NCBI RefSeq assembly: GCF_001865575.2
Contig: NZ_CP017563.2
Location: 310,001 to 374,000 of the forward strand
Length of the DNA stretch: 64,000 nucleotides
Reading direction: 5' to 3'
Source: Paraburkholderia sprentiae WSM5005
GTDB taxonomy: Bacteria > Pseudomonadota > Gammaproteobacteria > Burkholderiales > Burkholderiaceae
Shown: one piece after another, positions 28,441 to 37,423 of the stretch
Layout of the letters: the number at the start of each line of letters is the position of its first letter
Numbering within the stretch: the stretch's first letter is position 1
The notes under the pieces: model-generated
What the model was told of the DNA's origin: nothing
Databases searched by the model: none
The model's input: the letters and a program-made list of their open reading frames with translations, nothing else
Program-made: the position numbers and the translations under genes

Positions 28441-28487
28441 AAAAAACGTGAAAACGCGCACGGCCCAGTGGTATCACTCAGGGCCGT
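28441..28487 (-). terminator. Probable terminator of the minus-strand T6SS operon
   Basis: Read on the minus strand, ACGGCCC (28481-28487) spans the tssE stop codon and pairs with GGGCCGT (28460-28466) across a 14-base loop. T-rich sequence follows, ending in six T at 28441-28446. The T-run is not directly adjacent to the stem, so the call is moderate. Confidence 0.5.
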
Positions 28488-28888
28488 TCCACCCGCATGC
28501 GTCCGGGCGGCTCGAAGTACGTACCGAACCGCACGAGTCCAGCCTTCTTCATGTGGCACGTCATCTCGAAGCTGACGAGCACGCCGGGATCCTGGTTGTC
28601 GGTGATCTCGACGTCGATCGCACGGATCCGGGGTTCGTACTTCAGAAGCGTTGCCTCCATCTGCTGCCTGAGCAGATGCGACGAAGCGGGCAGGGCCTTG
28701 TAGATGTTCGTGAGGTCCGGCAGCCCATAGTCGGGCAGATGCTTGAGCGCGCCCGCGCGCGTGTTGAGGATGCGCCGCACATTCTGCTGCACGCTCATGA
28801 TTTCGAGCGTCCTGTCGTCGTACGCGTCGAGCGGCGCTCCACCGATCTGCCCGAGCAGCATGTCGTAAAGGGACGGGCCTGCTGGCAT
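28478..28888 (-). CDS. tssE: T6SS baseplate protein TssE (gp25-like)
   Basis: This 136-residue protein matches TssE, the T4 gp25-like wedge protein that helps start sheath assembly on the T6SS baseplate in the cytoplasm. SVQQNVRRILNTRAGALKHLPDYGLPDLTNIY is the family core, followed by the beta-rich DVEITDNQDPGVLVSFEMTCHM end. It begins with a good ribosome site (AGGAGAG) 11 bases after the clpV stop, so it is the last gene of the tssK-to-tssE operon. In many Burkholderiaceae tssF and tssG follow tssE; here they do not. Confidence 0.9.
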   Translation of the reverse strand: MPAGPSLYDMLLGQIGGAPLDAYDDRTLEIMSVQQNVRRILNTRAGALKHLPDYGLPDLTNIYKALPASSHLLRQQMEATLLKYEPRIRAIDVEITDNQDPGVLVSFEMTCHMKKAGLVRFGTYFEPPGRMRVERP

Positions 28889-28899
28889 CGTGAGCTCTC

Positions 28900-31584
28900 C
28901 TAGATGCCGGCGTCGGCGGGCACCTCATCGTGCTCGACGAAGTCGATCGTGAGATTTCCTTCAGCCGAACTCGACAGCCGGATTTCCGCCGCCGCCGCGC
29001 CGTTCGCCATCCGCATGAGCAGTTCGCGCGACACGGCGGGCAGGATCCGCTGGTTGAGGAACGCGTCGACGTTGCGCGCGCCCGATTCACGCGCGAGGCA
29101 CAGCTGCGCAAGTGAATCGGTCAACGCGTCATCGCAGGTCAGCGCGACATCGTGTTGCCTGCGCAGACGCTCGGCAACTTTCGCGAGCTTGAGCCGCACG
29201 ATCGAAGCGAGCGCGGGTGCGTCGAGCGGGCGATAAACCAGCGTCTGGAAGCGGGCGAGCAGCGCGGGCTGGAAGTGCGCAACGAGCTGAGGATGAATCG
29301 CGTCGAGCAGTTCGGTCTGCGAGATGGCCGGGTTCTCCGCGGTCGCCTCGTCGATCTGTGCGCTGCCGAGGTTGGATGTCATCAGGATCACGCAGTTGCG
29401 AAAATCGATTTCGCGCCCTTCGCCGTCGCGCATCATGCCGCGATCGAACACCTGATAAAAAATGTCGAGTACATCCCGGTGCGCCTTTTCGATCTCATCG
29501 AGCAGCACGACGCTGTACGGGCGCTGCCGCACCGCTTCGGTCAGGATGCCGCCGCGGCCATAGCCGACGTAACCGGGAGGCGATCCCTTCAACTGGGAAA
29601 CCGTGTGCGACTCCTGGTACTCGGACATGTTGATGGTCGTGAGCGCCGCTTCGCCTCCGAACAGCAGATCGGCAAGCGCAAGCGCTGTCTCGGTCTTGCC
29701 GACACCCGAGGGACCAGCCAGCAGGAACACGCCGAGCGGCGCCTGTTCGTTCTTCAGCCCCGCCTTCGCGGTGCGCAGGCTTTCGGCGAGGGCGGCCAGC
29801 GCGTCGTCCTGCGCGATGACCCGCTTCGCGAGACTGTCCTCGATCGCGAGCAGGCTCCGAAGTTCGTCCTCGACCAGGCTGCCCACCGGCACACCGGTCC
29901 ACTCGGCGACCACGCGGGCGATGGCCTGCGCATCGACATCCGCAAAGACGAGCGGTGTCTTGCCCTGTGCATCGGAGAGTGTCTGCTTTGCTTTGGCAAG
30001 CTCGCCGGTCTCCGGTTCTGAACCCCTGGCATCTCGCCGCATGTGCAGCGCCTGCACGAGAGCCAGTTCGCGCTCGTAGCGGGCCTGCAGCACCACGAGG
30101 TCGCTGTTCGCATCGGCGAGCGCCGCAGTGAGCGCATTGCGTCGCGCGATGACGTCGTCAACGCCGGCCCGCTCGTCCGCGTCGAGCGTCGCGCGCTCCA
30201 GTTCGAGTGCAGCGACCGCTGCGCGGGCGCGCTGCAGCTCGGCCGGCGGGGATTCGAGCCCCATGCGCACGCGCGCGGCGGCCGTGTCGATCAGGTCGAC
30301 CGCCTTGTCTGGCAGTTGCCGCGCCGGAATATAGCGGCGCGAGAGTTTCACGGCCGCGACGAGCGCTTCGTCGCGGATATGCACGTCATGGTGCTTCGCG
30401 TAGCGGCTCGCGAGTCCGCGCAGCATCAGGCACGCTGCTTCGTCATCGGGCTCGTCGACCTTGATGAGCTGGAAGCGCCGCTCGAGCGCGGCGTCGCGCT
30501 CGAAATATTCCTTGTATTCCGACCAGGTGGTGGCCGCGATCGTGCGCAGCTCGCCGCGCGCGAGCGCGGGTTTGAGCAGGTTCGCCGCGTCGGCGCCGCC
30601 GGCGGCGTTGCCCGCGCCGATCAGCGTGTGGGCTTCGTCGATGAAAAGCAGGATCGGCACCGGCGAGGCCTGCACCTCGTCGATCACGTTCTTCAGGCGC
30701 TGCTCGAATTCGCCCTTCACGCCGGCGCCTGCCTGCAGCAGGCCCAGGTCGAGTGTGAGTATGCGCACGTCGCGGATCACGTTCGGCACGCTGCCTTCGG
30801 CGACGCGCAGCGCGAGGCCTTCGACCAGCGCGGTCTTGCCCACACCCGGCTCGCCGACGAGGATCGGATTGTTCTTGCGTCGCCGCGCGAGCACGTCGAC
30901 CATCTGCTGGATCTCGCGGTCGCGCCCGAGCACCGGGTCGATTTCGCCGCGGCGGGCCTTGCCGGTCAGGTCGATTGCGAACCGGGCGAGCGCCTCGCCG
31001 TCAGAGGAGCGTTGCTGTGCGCGCGCCGGGGGCGCGCTGGCGGCCACCGGCGGTTGGGTCGCTGCGGCTTCGGATGCGGGCGCTGTCGCCGGCACTGCTT
31101 CGTCGGGCAGGTTTTCGCACGACTGGCGGCCGAGTCGAGGGATCAGGCGCTGGATTTGCGCACTACTAACAGACAGCAGCGGCCATGCGTGTTGCGCGCG
31201 CAGTACGTGCGGCGCATCGACGATTGCCTGCAGCAGATTGCCCGAGCGGATCGGCTGGTCCTCGTCCGCAGACGACGCCCGGCTCCACGCATCCTGCAAC
31301 ACGGTCGCCAACTGCAAGGAAATGGCGGGCTTGCCGCGCAGGTTGCGGGGCAGATGATCGATCGCCGCGATCAACGCGTCCCAGACGGCGTTGATGTCGA
31401 TTCCGTAGTGCCGCAGGATCGCAGGGATGTCGCCGTCGTCCGCCTCGATCAGCTTCAGCAGCCAGTGCTCGACGGTGATCTCGTCTGCGAGGCGGATCTG
31501 ACAGAGGCTCGCAGCCGCTTCGAGCGCTCTCGCGCAGTGCGGGTTCAGCCGGCGAAGCAGATGGGTCGAGTCGCGCAGTGTCAT
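28900..31584 (-). CDS. tssH: T6SS AAA+ ATPase ClpV (TssH)
   Basis: This 894-residue ClpB-type unfoldase extracts and recycles contracted TssB/TssC sheath. It has an N-terminal Clp-N domain, a first AAA+ module with Walker A GEPGVGKTALVEG and Walker B LLFIDEAHTLIGAG, a middle coiled-coil region, and a second module with GPSGVGKTETALALADLLFG and VVLLDEIEKAH. The HLLRRLNPHCARALEAAASLC start is characteristic of ClpV rather than ClpB, and the location between hcp and tssE confirms it. The start codon at 31584 has only a weak ribosome site. Confidence 0.95.
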   Translation of the reverse strand: MTLRDSTHLLRRLNPHCARALEAAASLCQIRLADEITVEHWLLKLIEADDGDIPAILRHYGIDINAVWDALIAAIDHLPRNLRGKPAISLQLATVLQDAWSRASSADEDQPIRSGNLLQAIVDAPHVLRAQHAWPLLSVSSAQIQRLIPRLGRQSCENLPDEAVPATAPASEAAATQPPVAASAPPARAQQRSSDGEALARFAIDLTGKARRGEIDPVLGRDREIQQMVDVLARRRKNNPILVGEPGVGKTALVEGLALRVAEGSVPNVIRDVRILTLDLGLLQAGAGVKGEFEQRLKNVIDEVQASPVPILLFIDEAHTLIGAGNAAGGADAANLLKPALARGELRTIAATTWSEYKEYFERDAALERRFQLIKVDEPDDEAACLMLRGLASRYAKHHDVHIRDEALVAAVKLSRRYIPARQLPDKAVDLIDTAAARVRMGLESPPAELQRARAAVAALELERATLDADERAGVDDVIARRNALTAALADANSDLVVLQARYERELALVQALHMRRDARGSEPETGELAKAKQTLSDAQGKTPLVFADVDAQAIARVVAEWTGVPVGSLVEDELRSLLAIEDSLAKRVIAQDDALAALAESLRTAKAGLKNEQAPLGVFLLAGPSGVGKTETALALADLLFGGEAALTTINMSEYQESHTVSQLKGSPPGYVGYGRGGILTEAVRQRPYSVVLLDEIEKAHRDVLDIFYQVFDRGMMRDGEGREIDFRNCVILMTSNLGSAQIDEATAENPAISQTELLDAIHPQLVAHFQPALLARFQTLVYRPLDAPALASIVRLKLAKVAERLRRQHDVALTCDDALTDSLAQLCLARESGARNVDAFLNQRILPAVSRELLMRMANGAAAAEIRLSSSAEGNLTIDFVEHDEVPADAGI

Positions 31585-31723
31585 GTCAATGCCGTATCAC
31601 GGAACAGGGCAGAAACGACGTTCTGCCCACATCAAGAAAGTGCCAGCCCAAATGCGGGGCCGGCAAAAGGAGACCGGCTGCGGGGTGCAAACCGGTTCAG
31701 CACAACATGGCCGATGGCCAGAA

Positions 31724-32209
31724 TCAGGAACGCTCGTTCCAGGTGTCCTTGTGGATGATGTTACCGTCCTTGTACGACCACGTGACCGTCTCGTAGCGCA
31801 GTTCGACTTCTTCGACGTGGTTATGTTTTTCGTACGCCGGGTCCTTGATGTCGAACATCTTCGGCTTGACCGCGACGATCTTCACGTTGTCCAGCTTCGT
31901 GTTGAAGTACTCCTTTTCCTTGCCGGCGTCGTCGATCTTGTACCACTTGATCTCGACCGACTTCAGCGTCTGGCCGCTCGTGACCGCCTTGTACAGGTAC
32001 GGCGTCGACGCGTCGGTTTCCTTCGTCAGCGTGATCGGTTTGTGCACGCGCGTGCCGGTCAGCTTGCCGGTGTTGCCGTCGGTCGGAATATGCACGCCGT
32101 GATCGAACGCGACGAGCTCGACGCTGCCTTCACGGCCTTGCACCGTCACCGAACCCTTGATGTCGGCGCCGCCATCGTCCTTGAGCCACATATAGGCCGG
32201 AATTGCCAT
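31724..32209 (-). CDS. hcp: T6SS tube protein Hcp (TssD)
   Basis: This 161-residue protein forms the hexameric rings of the T6SS inner tube and is itself secreted. It begins MAIPAYMWLKDDGGADIKGSV, and HKPITLTKETDASTPYLYKAVTSGQTLKSVEIKWYKIDDAGKEKEYF is the family core. The ribosome site GGGAGTGAAAG is strong, and a hairpin lies just upstream, consistent with a separate high-level transcript. About 140 bases separate it from clpV. Confidence 0.95.
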   Translation of the reverse strand: MAIPAYMWLKDDGGADIKGSVTVQGREGSVELVAFDHGVHIPTDGNTGKLTGTRVHKPITLTKETDASTPYLYKAVTSGQTLKSVEIKWYKIDDAGKEKEYFNTKLDNVKIVAVKPKMFDIKDPAYEKHNHVEEVELRYETVTWSYKDGNIIHKDTWNERS

Positions 32210-32259
32210 CTTTCACTCCCTTTTCTCGTACTACGACACTCGCCCGGAGCCAGCCCCCG

Positions 32260-32294
32260 AGCCTCTGAAAACCGAAGCATTCGCTTCGGAGGCT
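32260..32294 (-). terminator. Hairpin between the OmpA-domain gene and hcp
   Basis: CCGAAGC-ATTC-GCTTCGG (32272-32289) is a perfect stem-loop, followed on the minus strand by TTTT. An outer pair AGCCTC (32260-32265) / GAGGCT (32289-32294) can form an overlapping, longer stem. This looks like an intrinsic terminator that separates hcp from the upstream genes, or a folded element in the hcp leader. Confidence 0.6.
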
Positions 32295-32305
32295 AAAAAT
32301 TGCTG

Positions 32306-34108
32306 CTATCTGGCCGAATCCCCCAGTGCCCCAACGGCACTTGCCCCGAGGCGACGGATTTCCTTCGGTGCGTCCGGCACCAACGTGATTTCCACGCGCC
32401 GGTTTTTCGCTCGTCCGTCCTGGGTGTCGTTGCTCGCGATCGGCCGCGTGTCGCCGTAGCCCTGGATCGCAAACTGCGTGGACGCGATGCCCGATGCGTC
32501 GGTGAGCCAGTCGCGCACCGCGCCCGCGCGTGCGACCGACAGTTTCAGGTTGCTGTCCGCATTGCCGACGTTGTCGGTGTGACCGGCGACGAGAATCCGC
32601 TTGTCCGGGTGAGACCTGATCATTTCGAGCGCGCCGACCATCGCACGCGTCGAGCCCGGCTTGAGTTGCGCCTTGCCGCTGTCGAACAGCGACATGCTGT
32701 CGAGCGTCACGACCGTGGGCGGTGGAGGCGGCGGCTGGTAGGTCGCGATCGCCTCGTCGAGCGCCGGCATCAACTGCGCACCACGGTACAAGCCGAACGA
32801 CAGTCGGAGCGGCACGCCTGTGCGTGAATAGCGGTCCAACTGGTCCCGATCGGCCACGAGCGCGTGCAGCGCATCGCGCTTGGCGGCGTCGTGAGCGGCG
32901 GGAATCATCGAATACCGGCCGAGATCCGCGCCGACACGGGAGAGCAACGCCTGATTGTTTGTTGCGGACCCCCAGAACGTCACCGCGAGCGCGCAAGCAA
33001 CGAGAGCCACGGCGTGGGCGAGGGCAGCCAGCCGCGGCGAGATCCACGACCGCCGCGGCATGGCCTCGATCAACGGTTGAGGTAGCGGCCACGGCAGCGG
33101 TGACGCGGGCAGTGCGGGCGGCACGACCCGGGTCTGCATTTCAACGTCGCGCTCCCAGGGCTTGCCCGGGCCGCTGGCCGGCCCGCAATCGATCCAGCCT
33201 GCGCCGAACAGTGCCCACGGCGTTGCCGGCTGCCGGCGGTCGCACAGTACGCCGAGCACGACGCGCTGCGTCCAGCTGACGATCGATGCCAGGCTCGCGG
33301 CGCGTGCCGCCACGTTTGCCGACATCATGCGGTCGCCTCCAGCCCGCTCGACTTCACGCTCGGCCGCCTGGATGACGACTTCGAACCGCTGTGCGTCCGT
33401 CAGGTGCGTGGCCGATGACACGCCATACCATTGAGGCAGCGCGAGTGTCATCGGCGCCCTGGTGAGGCGCTGGTAGACAGCGACAAAACCCGGCAGGCGC
33501 GCGCCGAGCATGCGTGACGCGTCAGCGACGGACTGACGCACGACGCGCAGCTTCTGCGCCAGCACGTCTTCACCCGAATGCAACGCCGGCGCCACCGACA
33601 GCACGACGCCGTCGGGCGCGCGACCATCGCGCCACTGCTTCACCGCGACGGCAAGCTGCGGCAGGTCTCGCGGACGGTCGGCCCTGAGCCAGATCGCACC
33701 GTCGCCGACGTGCGCCATCCTTGGCTCGCCGGCAATCCGGTCGAACAGGTTTTCCAGCGCATCGCCCGTCACAATCACGAGCGGCATGCGGATGCGCAGG
33801 TTGAGCGGAATATCGGCCGTCGCCGCGCCAAGCGCTGCGAGCAGGTGCGCGTTCTGTCCGCGAGCGCGTGAGAGCTGACGGGTGCGCAGCCAGATCAGTG
33901 CGAGCGCAGACAGGGCAATGAGGACAGTGAGCGTGCAGGCGAGCCCCCGATCCACGGGAAGCACGAGCCAGATAACGGCCAGCGCGAGCACAGCGGCCAG
34001 TGCCACGATGGCCCGGAACGGATAGCCCAGCCCCTCCAGCACATGGTTCGATTCGCGGCTTGCGTCCTCGAGCGCCGGCCCGGACGGTGCGGGCAGATCG
34101 GACTTCAC
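32306..34108 (-). CDS. T6SS-associated membrane protein with C-terminal OmpA peptidoglycan-binding domain
   Basis: This 600-residue inner-membrane protein sits directly after tssL. It has two adjacent helices (AIVALAAVLALAVIWLVLP and TLTVLIALSALALIWL) near residues 30-75, a large middle domain, another helix at LAALAHAVALVACALAVTFWG, and a C-terminal OmpA-like domain (SLFDSGKAQLKPGS, VAGHTDNVGN, LSVARAGAVRDWL, GYGDTRPIASN, NRRVEITL) that should bind peptidoglycan. It probably anchors the TssL/TssM membrane complex to the wall, as separate TagL-like proteins do. I chose the GTG at 34108 because it overlaps the tssL stop as GTGA; the longer frame is tssL sequence in another frame. Confidence 0.82.
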   Translation of the reverse strand: MKSDLPAPSGPALEDASRESNHVLEGLGYPFRAIVALAAVLALAVIWLVLPVDRGLACTLTVLIALSALALIWLRTRQLSRARGQNAHLLAALGAATADIPLNLRIRMPLVIVTGDALENLFDRIAGEPRMAHVGDGAIWLRADRPRDLPQLAVAVKQWRDGRAPDGVVLSVAPALHSGEDVLAQKLRVVRQSVADASRMLGARLPGFVAVYQRLTRAPMTLALPQWYGVSSATHLTDAQRFEVVIQAAEREVERAGGDRMMSANVAARAASLASIVSWTQRVVLGVLCDRRQPATPWALFGAGWIDCGPASGPGKPWERDVEMQTRVVPPALPASPLPWPLPQPLIEAMPRRSWISPRLAALAHAVALVACALAVTFWGSATNNQALLSRVGADLGRYSMIPAAHDAAKRDALHALVADRDQLDRYSRTGVPLRLSFGLYRGAQLMPALDEAIATYQPPPPPPTVVTLDSMSLFDSGKAQLKPGSTRAMVGALEMIRSHPDKRILVAGHTDNVGNADSNLKLSVARAGAVRDWLTDASGIASTQFAIQGYGDTRPIASNDTQDGRAKNRRVEITLVPDAPKEIRRLGASAVGALGDSAR

Positions 34109-34878
34109 GGCCGCCGCGCCGTCGGTACGGCCGGTGCGAGGTGGGAGAGTTGCGCAAGGTGCGCATCGAGCACCTGTGCCCATATCAGCCAGATCACCGC
34201 AGCGGCCACGCACGCGAGACCGGCGATCGCCCAAGGCGAGAGACGGTAAAACCAGTCCGTCAGCCGCCTGCCGGTGTGATCGGCAAAGAAGGGACGGCCC
34301 GCGAGCGGGCGCCCGCCAGCGGGGCTTCCTCCGGCGCGCAGTTTTTCAAGCTGGGTATTGAGCGACGCCATCAGCGCCGCACGCTTCGTTTCTCCTTCAC
34401 GCGCGTAGCGGCCCATGAAGCCTAGGCCAAGGATCGCCGCGTAGCATTCGAGCAGTTCGGTATTCGCAGACGGTTCGCGCATTCGTTGTTCCAGCCGCTC
34501 GAACACGCGCTCGCCCGCGTCGTGCTTGCCGAAACGCTCGACCTGCAACGGCTGGGCATCCCACACCGGCTTGTTCTCCGCGCTCAGATTGCGCAGGGCC
34601 GCCTCATCGAGCAGGCCGCATTGGGCAAGCGCCGCGTCTTCGCGGACGTCGGCCGCAAAGCCGCGCTGATCGAGCGCAGCAGCGAAGCTGGCCATTAGTT
34701 GTTGGCAACGTTGACGCAGGGTGGCAGCGTCTTCAGGATGGCCACCCTCGGACAAACGCGTCACCAGCAGGGCTGTGTCGCGCAGCAGGTCGCGGATGCC
34801 CGGGGAGAAAGTACGGCTTGCAGTGGCGAATCCGTCCATCAGGGCCGTCTTGCTGCGGACTGGAGTGAGCGTGCTCAT
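34105..34878 (-). CDS. tssL: T6SS membrane-complex protein TssL (DotU family)
   Basis: This 257-residue tail-anchored protein has the DotU cytoplasmic hook domain (RDLLRDTALLVTRLSEGG, CGLLDEAALRNL, ERFGKHDAGERVFERLEQ, ECYAAILGLGFMGRYAR) and a single membrane helix near residue 215 (PWAIAGLACVAAAVIWLIW). It links the baseplate to TssM in the inner membrane. It overlaps tssK by ATGA and the OmpA-domain gene by GTGA, so the three are translationally coupled. Confidence 0.93.
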   Translation of the reverse strand: MSTLTPVRSKTALMDGFATASRTFSPGIRDLLRDTALLVTRLSEGGHPEDAATLRQRCQQLMASFAAALDQRGFAADVREDAALAQCGLLDEAALRNLSAENKPVWDAQPLQVERFGKHDAGERVFERLEQRMREPSANTELLECYAAILGLGFMGRYAREGETKRAALMASLNTQLEKLRAGGSPAGGRPLAGRPFFADHTGRRLTDWFYRLSPWAIAGLACVAAAVIWLIWAQVLDAHLAQLSHLAPAVPTARRP

Positions 34879-36227
34879 GAGCGCAACACCGCATATAGTT
34901 CAAGCGACGCCCCGGAAACGGACGTCGGCAGGTAGATCTGGCAGGCACGGGCAGCGAGCATGCGCGCGTGCGCCGGATCGCTCGCGTCGAGCGCGAAGTA
35001 CTGGTTGTCCAGCCGCACCGGGATGGCGGCCGGCACGCGCTGCACGGCCTTGAGTGGAATGCCGGGCAGCGCCGAATTGACAATGTGCTCGATGTCGTCC
35101 GGCGCACCGATCTTGCAAAGCCTCGGGAACTGCTCGACGAGTTCGAATGCCGGCGACGCGGCGTTGACCGACAGGTACCAGTCGGCCGAACTCTCCACGA
35201 TGCGCTCGTCGAGGAACTGGCCCGCCCACGTCGTTGCATTCCTGTGCGTAAGCCCGATCGAGACCACGCGGGACGGGATGATCGCGTCGAGCAAGTCGCG
35301 GATCATGGTCTCGAGCTTGGCGAACACCTCGTCGGCACGGGCGTGGTCATACGGCGGAATGTCGGCGAGCTGCGAGCCGGTCGAGAACGTCATGAGGACG
35401 CTCGCGAGTTGTGCGAGGGTCGAGTAAAGACGCTCCGGAGGCTGGCTCGGGTGCGTGCAAAAAAACCGCAATTGCGGCCAGGCCGTATGGATGCAGTGGA
35501 GCAACCAGAACAGCTGCACATCCGCCACGCCATATTCGGCGACCTGCTCGATCCGTTCGCTTCTACGCCCGCCGAGCGCCGTGCTCTTTGCCTGCAGGAT
35601 GTCGGCGAGCCGTTCGATCCGTTCGACATGCAGCGAATGGGCGGCAAGGGTCAGGCACGGTGGCACGTAGCGGTGGTCCACCTGAAACTGGCCGCTCGTG
35701 GTGCGCGTCAGCCGCGCGATCGCACACACCGTGTCGTCGGCATGCGACTCGAAGTCGAACAGCACTCGCACCGCATGGCGTTCGGCGGCAATCTCGGCTT
35801 CGCCGGTACCGTTGAGGTCGATGACCTTGACGAACTCGCGGTATGAGCGCCGCGGCCGTGCCAGCGTCGTTTCGTCGAACCGGCAGTTGCTGCCGGTCGC
35901 ATTGAACAGCGGCAACGCGGCCAGCACGACCACGCTCTGCACATCGGGCGACAGGCCCTGTGTGAGGTCACGCGCGGGCGGCAGCGCATCGGCCACCGTC
36001 GTGTCGATCAGCGTGCCGTCCGGAAAGCGCAGCTTCAGTTGCGTGAGCTTCAGGCGTCCGGCCGCGAGCGCCTCTTCATCGATCCTCACGCCTTGCGTGC
36101 CCCATGGTTCCGCCAGGCACGCCCCAGCCACCTGACGCGATACGTGAGTGAACCATAGATCCTGCTGCTGGAAGTGCTGCTGCGTGAGGATCAGCCCTTC
36201 ATGAAAAAGCGGTTTGTCGATCCGCAT
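34875..36227 (-). CDS. tssK: T6SS baseplate protein TssK
   Basis: This 450-residue protein matches TssK, the trimeric adaptor that joins the baseplate to the TssL/TssM membrane complex. PLFHEGLILTQQHFQQQDLW is the standard N-terminus, and later GLTHRNATTWAGQFLDERIVESSADWYLSV and the PLKAVQRVPAAIPVRLDNQYFALD shoulder motif agree. It is the first gene of the minus-strand operon and is divergent from tssB. A truncated second copy of its start is found at 53050-53158. Confidence 0.93.
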   Translation of the reverse strand: MRIDKPLFHEGLILTQQHFQQQDLWFTHVSRQVAGACLAEPWGTQGVRIDEEALAAGRLKLTQLKLRFPDGTLIDTTVADALPPARDLTQGLSPDVQSVVVLAALPLFNATGSNCRFDETTLARPRRSYREFVKVIDLNGTGEAEIAAERHAVRVLFDFESHADDTVCAIARLTRTTSGQFQVDHRYVPPCLTLAAHSLHVERIERLADILQAKSTALGGRRSERIEQVAEYGVADVQLFWLLHCIHTAWPQLRFFCTHPSQPPERLYSTLAQLASVLMTFSTGSQLADIPPYDHARADEVFAKLETMIRDLLDAIIPSRVVSIGLTHRNATTWAGQFLDERIVESSADWYLSVNAASPAFELVEQFPRLCKIGAPDDIEHIVNSALPGIPLKAVQRVPAAIPVRLDNQYFALDASDPAHARMLAARACQIYLPTSVSGASLELYAVLRS

Positions 36228-36825
36228 GGGTGTGGTTTGTGCCGTTGTCTGGAATTATGGTGAGGGCCGATTCTATACGCCACATTCTCTGTTCGCATAG
36301 TCAAAAAGTAGTTAAGCATGCGAACTACATGAAATGAACGACGATTATTTTTGAGACATTTTCCGTATCAGCATAGGCAGCATTCGCGACGCATGATTAG
36401 CGCGATGTTTCGATCATACTGCCTTAGTAACAAAAACAATGTCAGAAAATGTCATGAGAATGTGATCCTTTGCCAGCACCGGTTCTGGGGAAATTTTCGC
36501 GTGCCGGAGAACCGTATTTGTCAAATTTTCGATATCGGAAGTGTGTGGATGCCTATTGAATAGACGGTATTTAATGATGTTTAACATTGTCTTTGCAATC
36601 CGTATCGATTTAACAACGCCGTCATGCTTTGACTAAAAGCGGGTAAACCTGTTTAATGGCGTGGCAATAAAGTTCGCATGAATGGAGGCCGCGCTATGGG
36701 GTGCCGGAAGAAGTCCTTCGCGAGCGAAACACGCGTATGCGTGTGCGCCCGTTCGCAAGAGGTCACCGCATCGCACCGGGCGAGTTCTGCGGGGACCTTG
36801 AACGTCGTTCAACTCAGGAGCACTA
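36228..36825. other. Divergent tssK/tssB regulatory region
   Basis: This is 598 bases of AT-rich, non-coding DNA between the two T6SS operons. It contains the tssB promoter candidate listed next. Almost the whole region is repeated, diverged, at 53159-53749. No gene is supported here. Confidence 0.6.
36629..36657 (+). promoter_or_regulatory. Sigma-70-type promoter for tssB-tssC
   Basis: TTGACT (36629-36634), a 17-base spacer and TTTAAT (36652-36657) form a strong -35/-10 pair about 170 bases before tssB. All 12 box bases and the spacing are kept in the duplicated copy at 53560-53588, while other positions there have changed. Confidence 0.65.
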
Positions 36826-37338
36826 ATGGACAGCTTCCAGCGCGAAATTCCTAAAAGTCGCGTATCAATCACACTGGATCTGCATACGGGCGGAGCCCAG
36901 AAGAAGGTCGAGCTTCCGTTGAAGCTGCTCGTCGCCGGCGACTTCAGCGCGGGCAAGGAGCAGGCGCCGCTTGCGGAGCGCAGGAAGACCGACATCAACA
37001 AGAACAACTTCGACGCGGTGCTTGCCGACTACGCGCCGGACCTCAGGCTCGCCGCGGCAAACACCCTGGCCGGCGACGGTTCGGAACTGCCGGTGAACCT
37101 GTCGTTCCGTTCGCTGAAGGACTTCGAGCCGGAGCAGGTTGCGCGTCAGATTCCGGAAATGCAGGCGCTGCTGGCGGTGCGCAACCTGCTGCGTGACCTG
37201 AAATCGAATCTGCTCGATAACGGCACGTTTCGCCGTGAGTTCGAGAAGATCCTGAAGGATAAGCCGCTATCGGACAAGCTGCGCGGCGAACTCGCCCAGA
37301 TCGCGACGGCGGCAACCCAGCCGGAAGGCAATGCCTGA
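36826..37338 (+). CDS. tssB: T6SS sheath protein TssB
   Basis: This 170-residue small sheath subunit pairs with TssC to form the contractile sheath. SFQREIPKSRVSITLDLHTGGAQKKVELPLKLLVAGDFS is the family N-terminus, and LPVNLSFRSLKDFEPEQVARQIPEMQALLAVRNLLRDLKSNL the core. The ribosome site is AGGAG. The gene runs to within 90 bases of the chosen tssC start. Confidence 0.95.
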   Translation: MDSFQREIPKSRVSITLDLHTGGAQKKVELPLKLLVAGDFSAGKEQAPLAERRKTDINKNNFDAVLADYAPDLRLAAANTLAGDGSELPVNLSFRSLKDFEPEQVARQIPEMQALLAVRNLLRDLKSNLLDNGTFRREFEKILKDKPLSDKLRGELAQIATAATQPEGNA

Positions 37339-37423
37339 ACGGCGTCGGCCCAGCACGGCCTTAACTGCAATCCATAACCGGGTAGATAAGCAGATAGCGA
37401 TGGCATCGCAGACAGGACACGGA

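Noticed and set aside
32306..34234. The longer 642-codon form of the OmpA-domain protein
   Set aside because: The extra N-terminal 42 codons overlap tssL in another frame. The GTG at 34108, overlapping the tssL stop, is the natural coupled start.
36655..36674. A sigma-54-like site (TGGC...TTCGCA) before tssB
   Set aside because: The distance between the GG and GC elements is one base too long and the core is imperfect. The nearby sigma-70 pair fits better.
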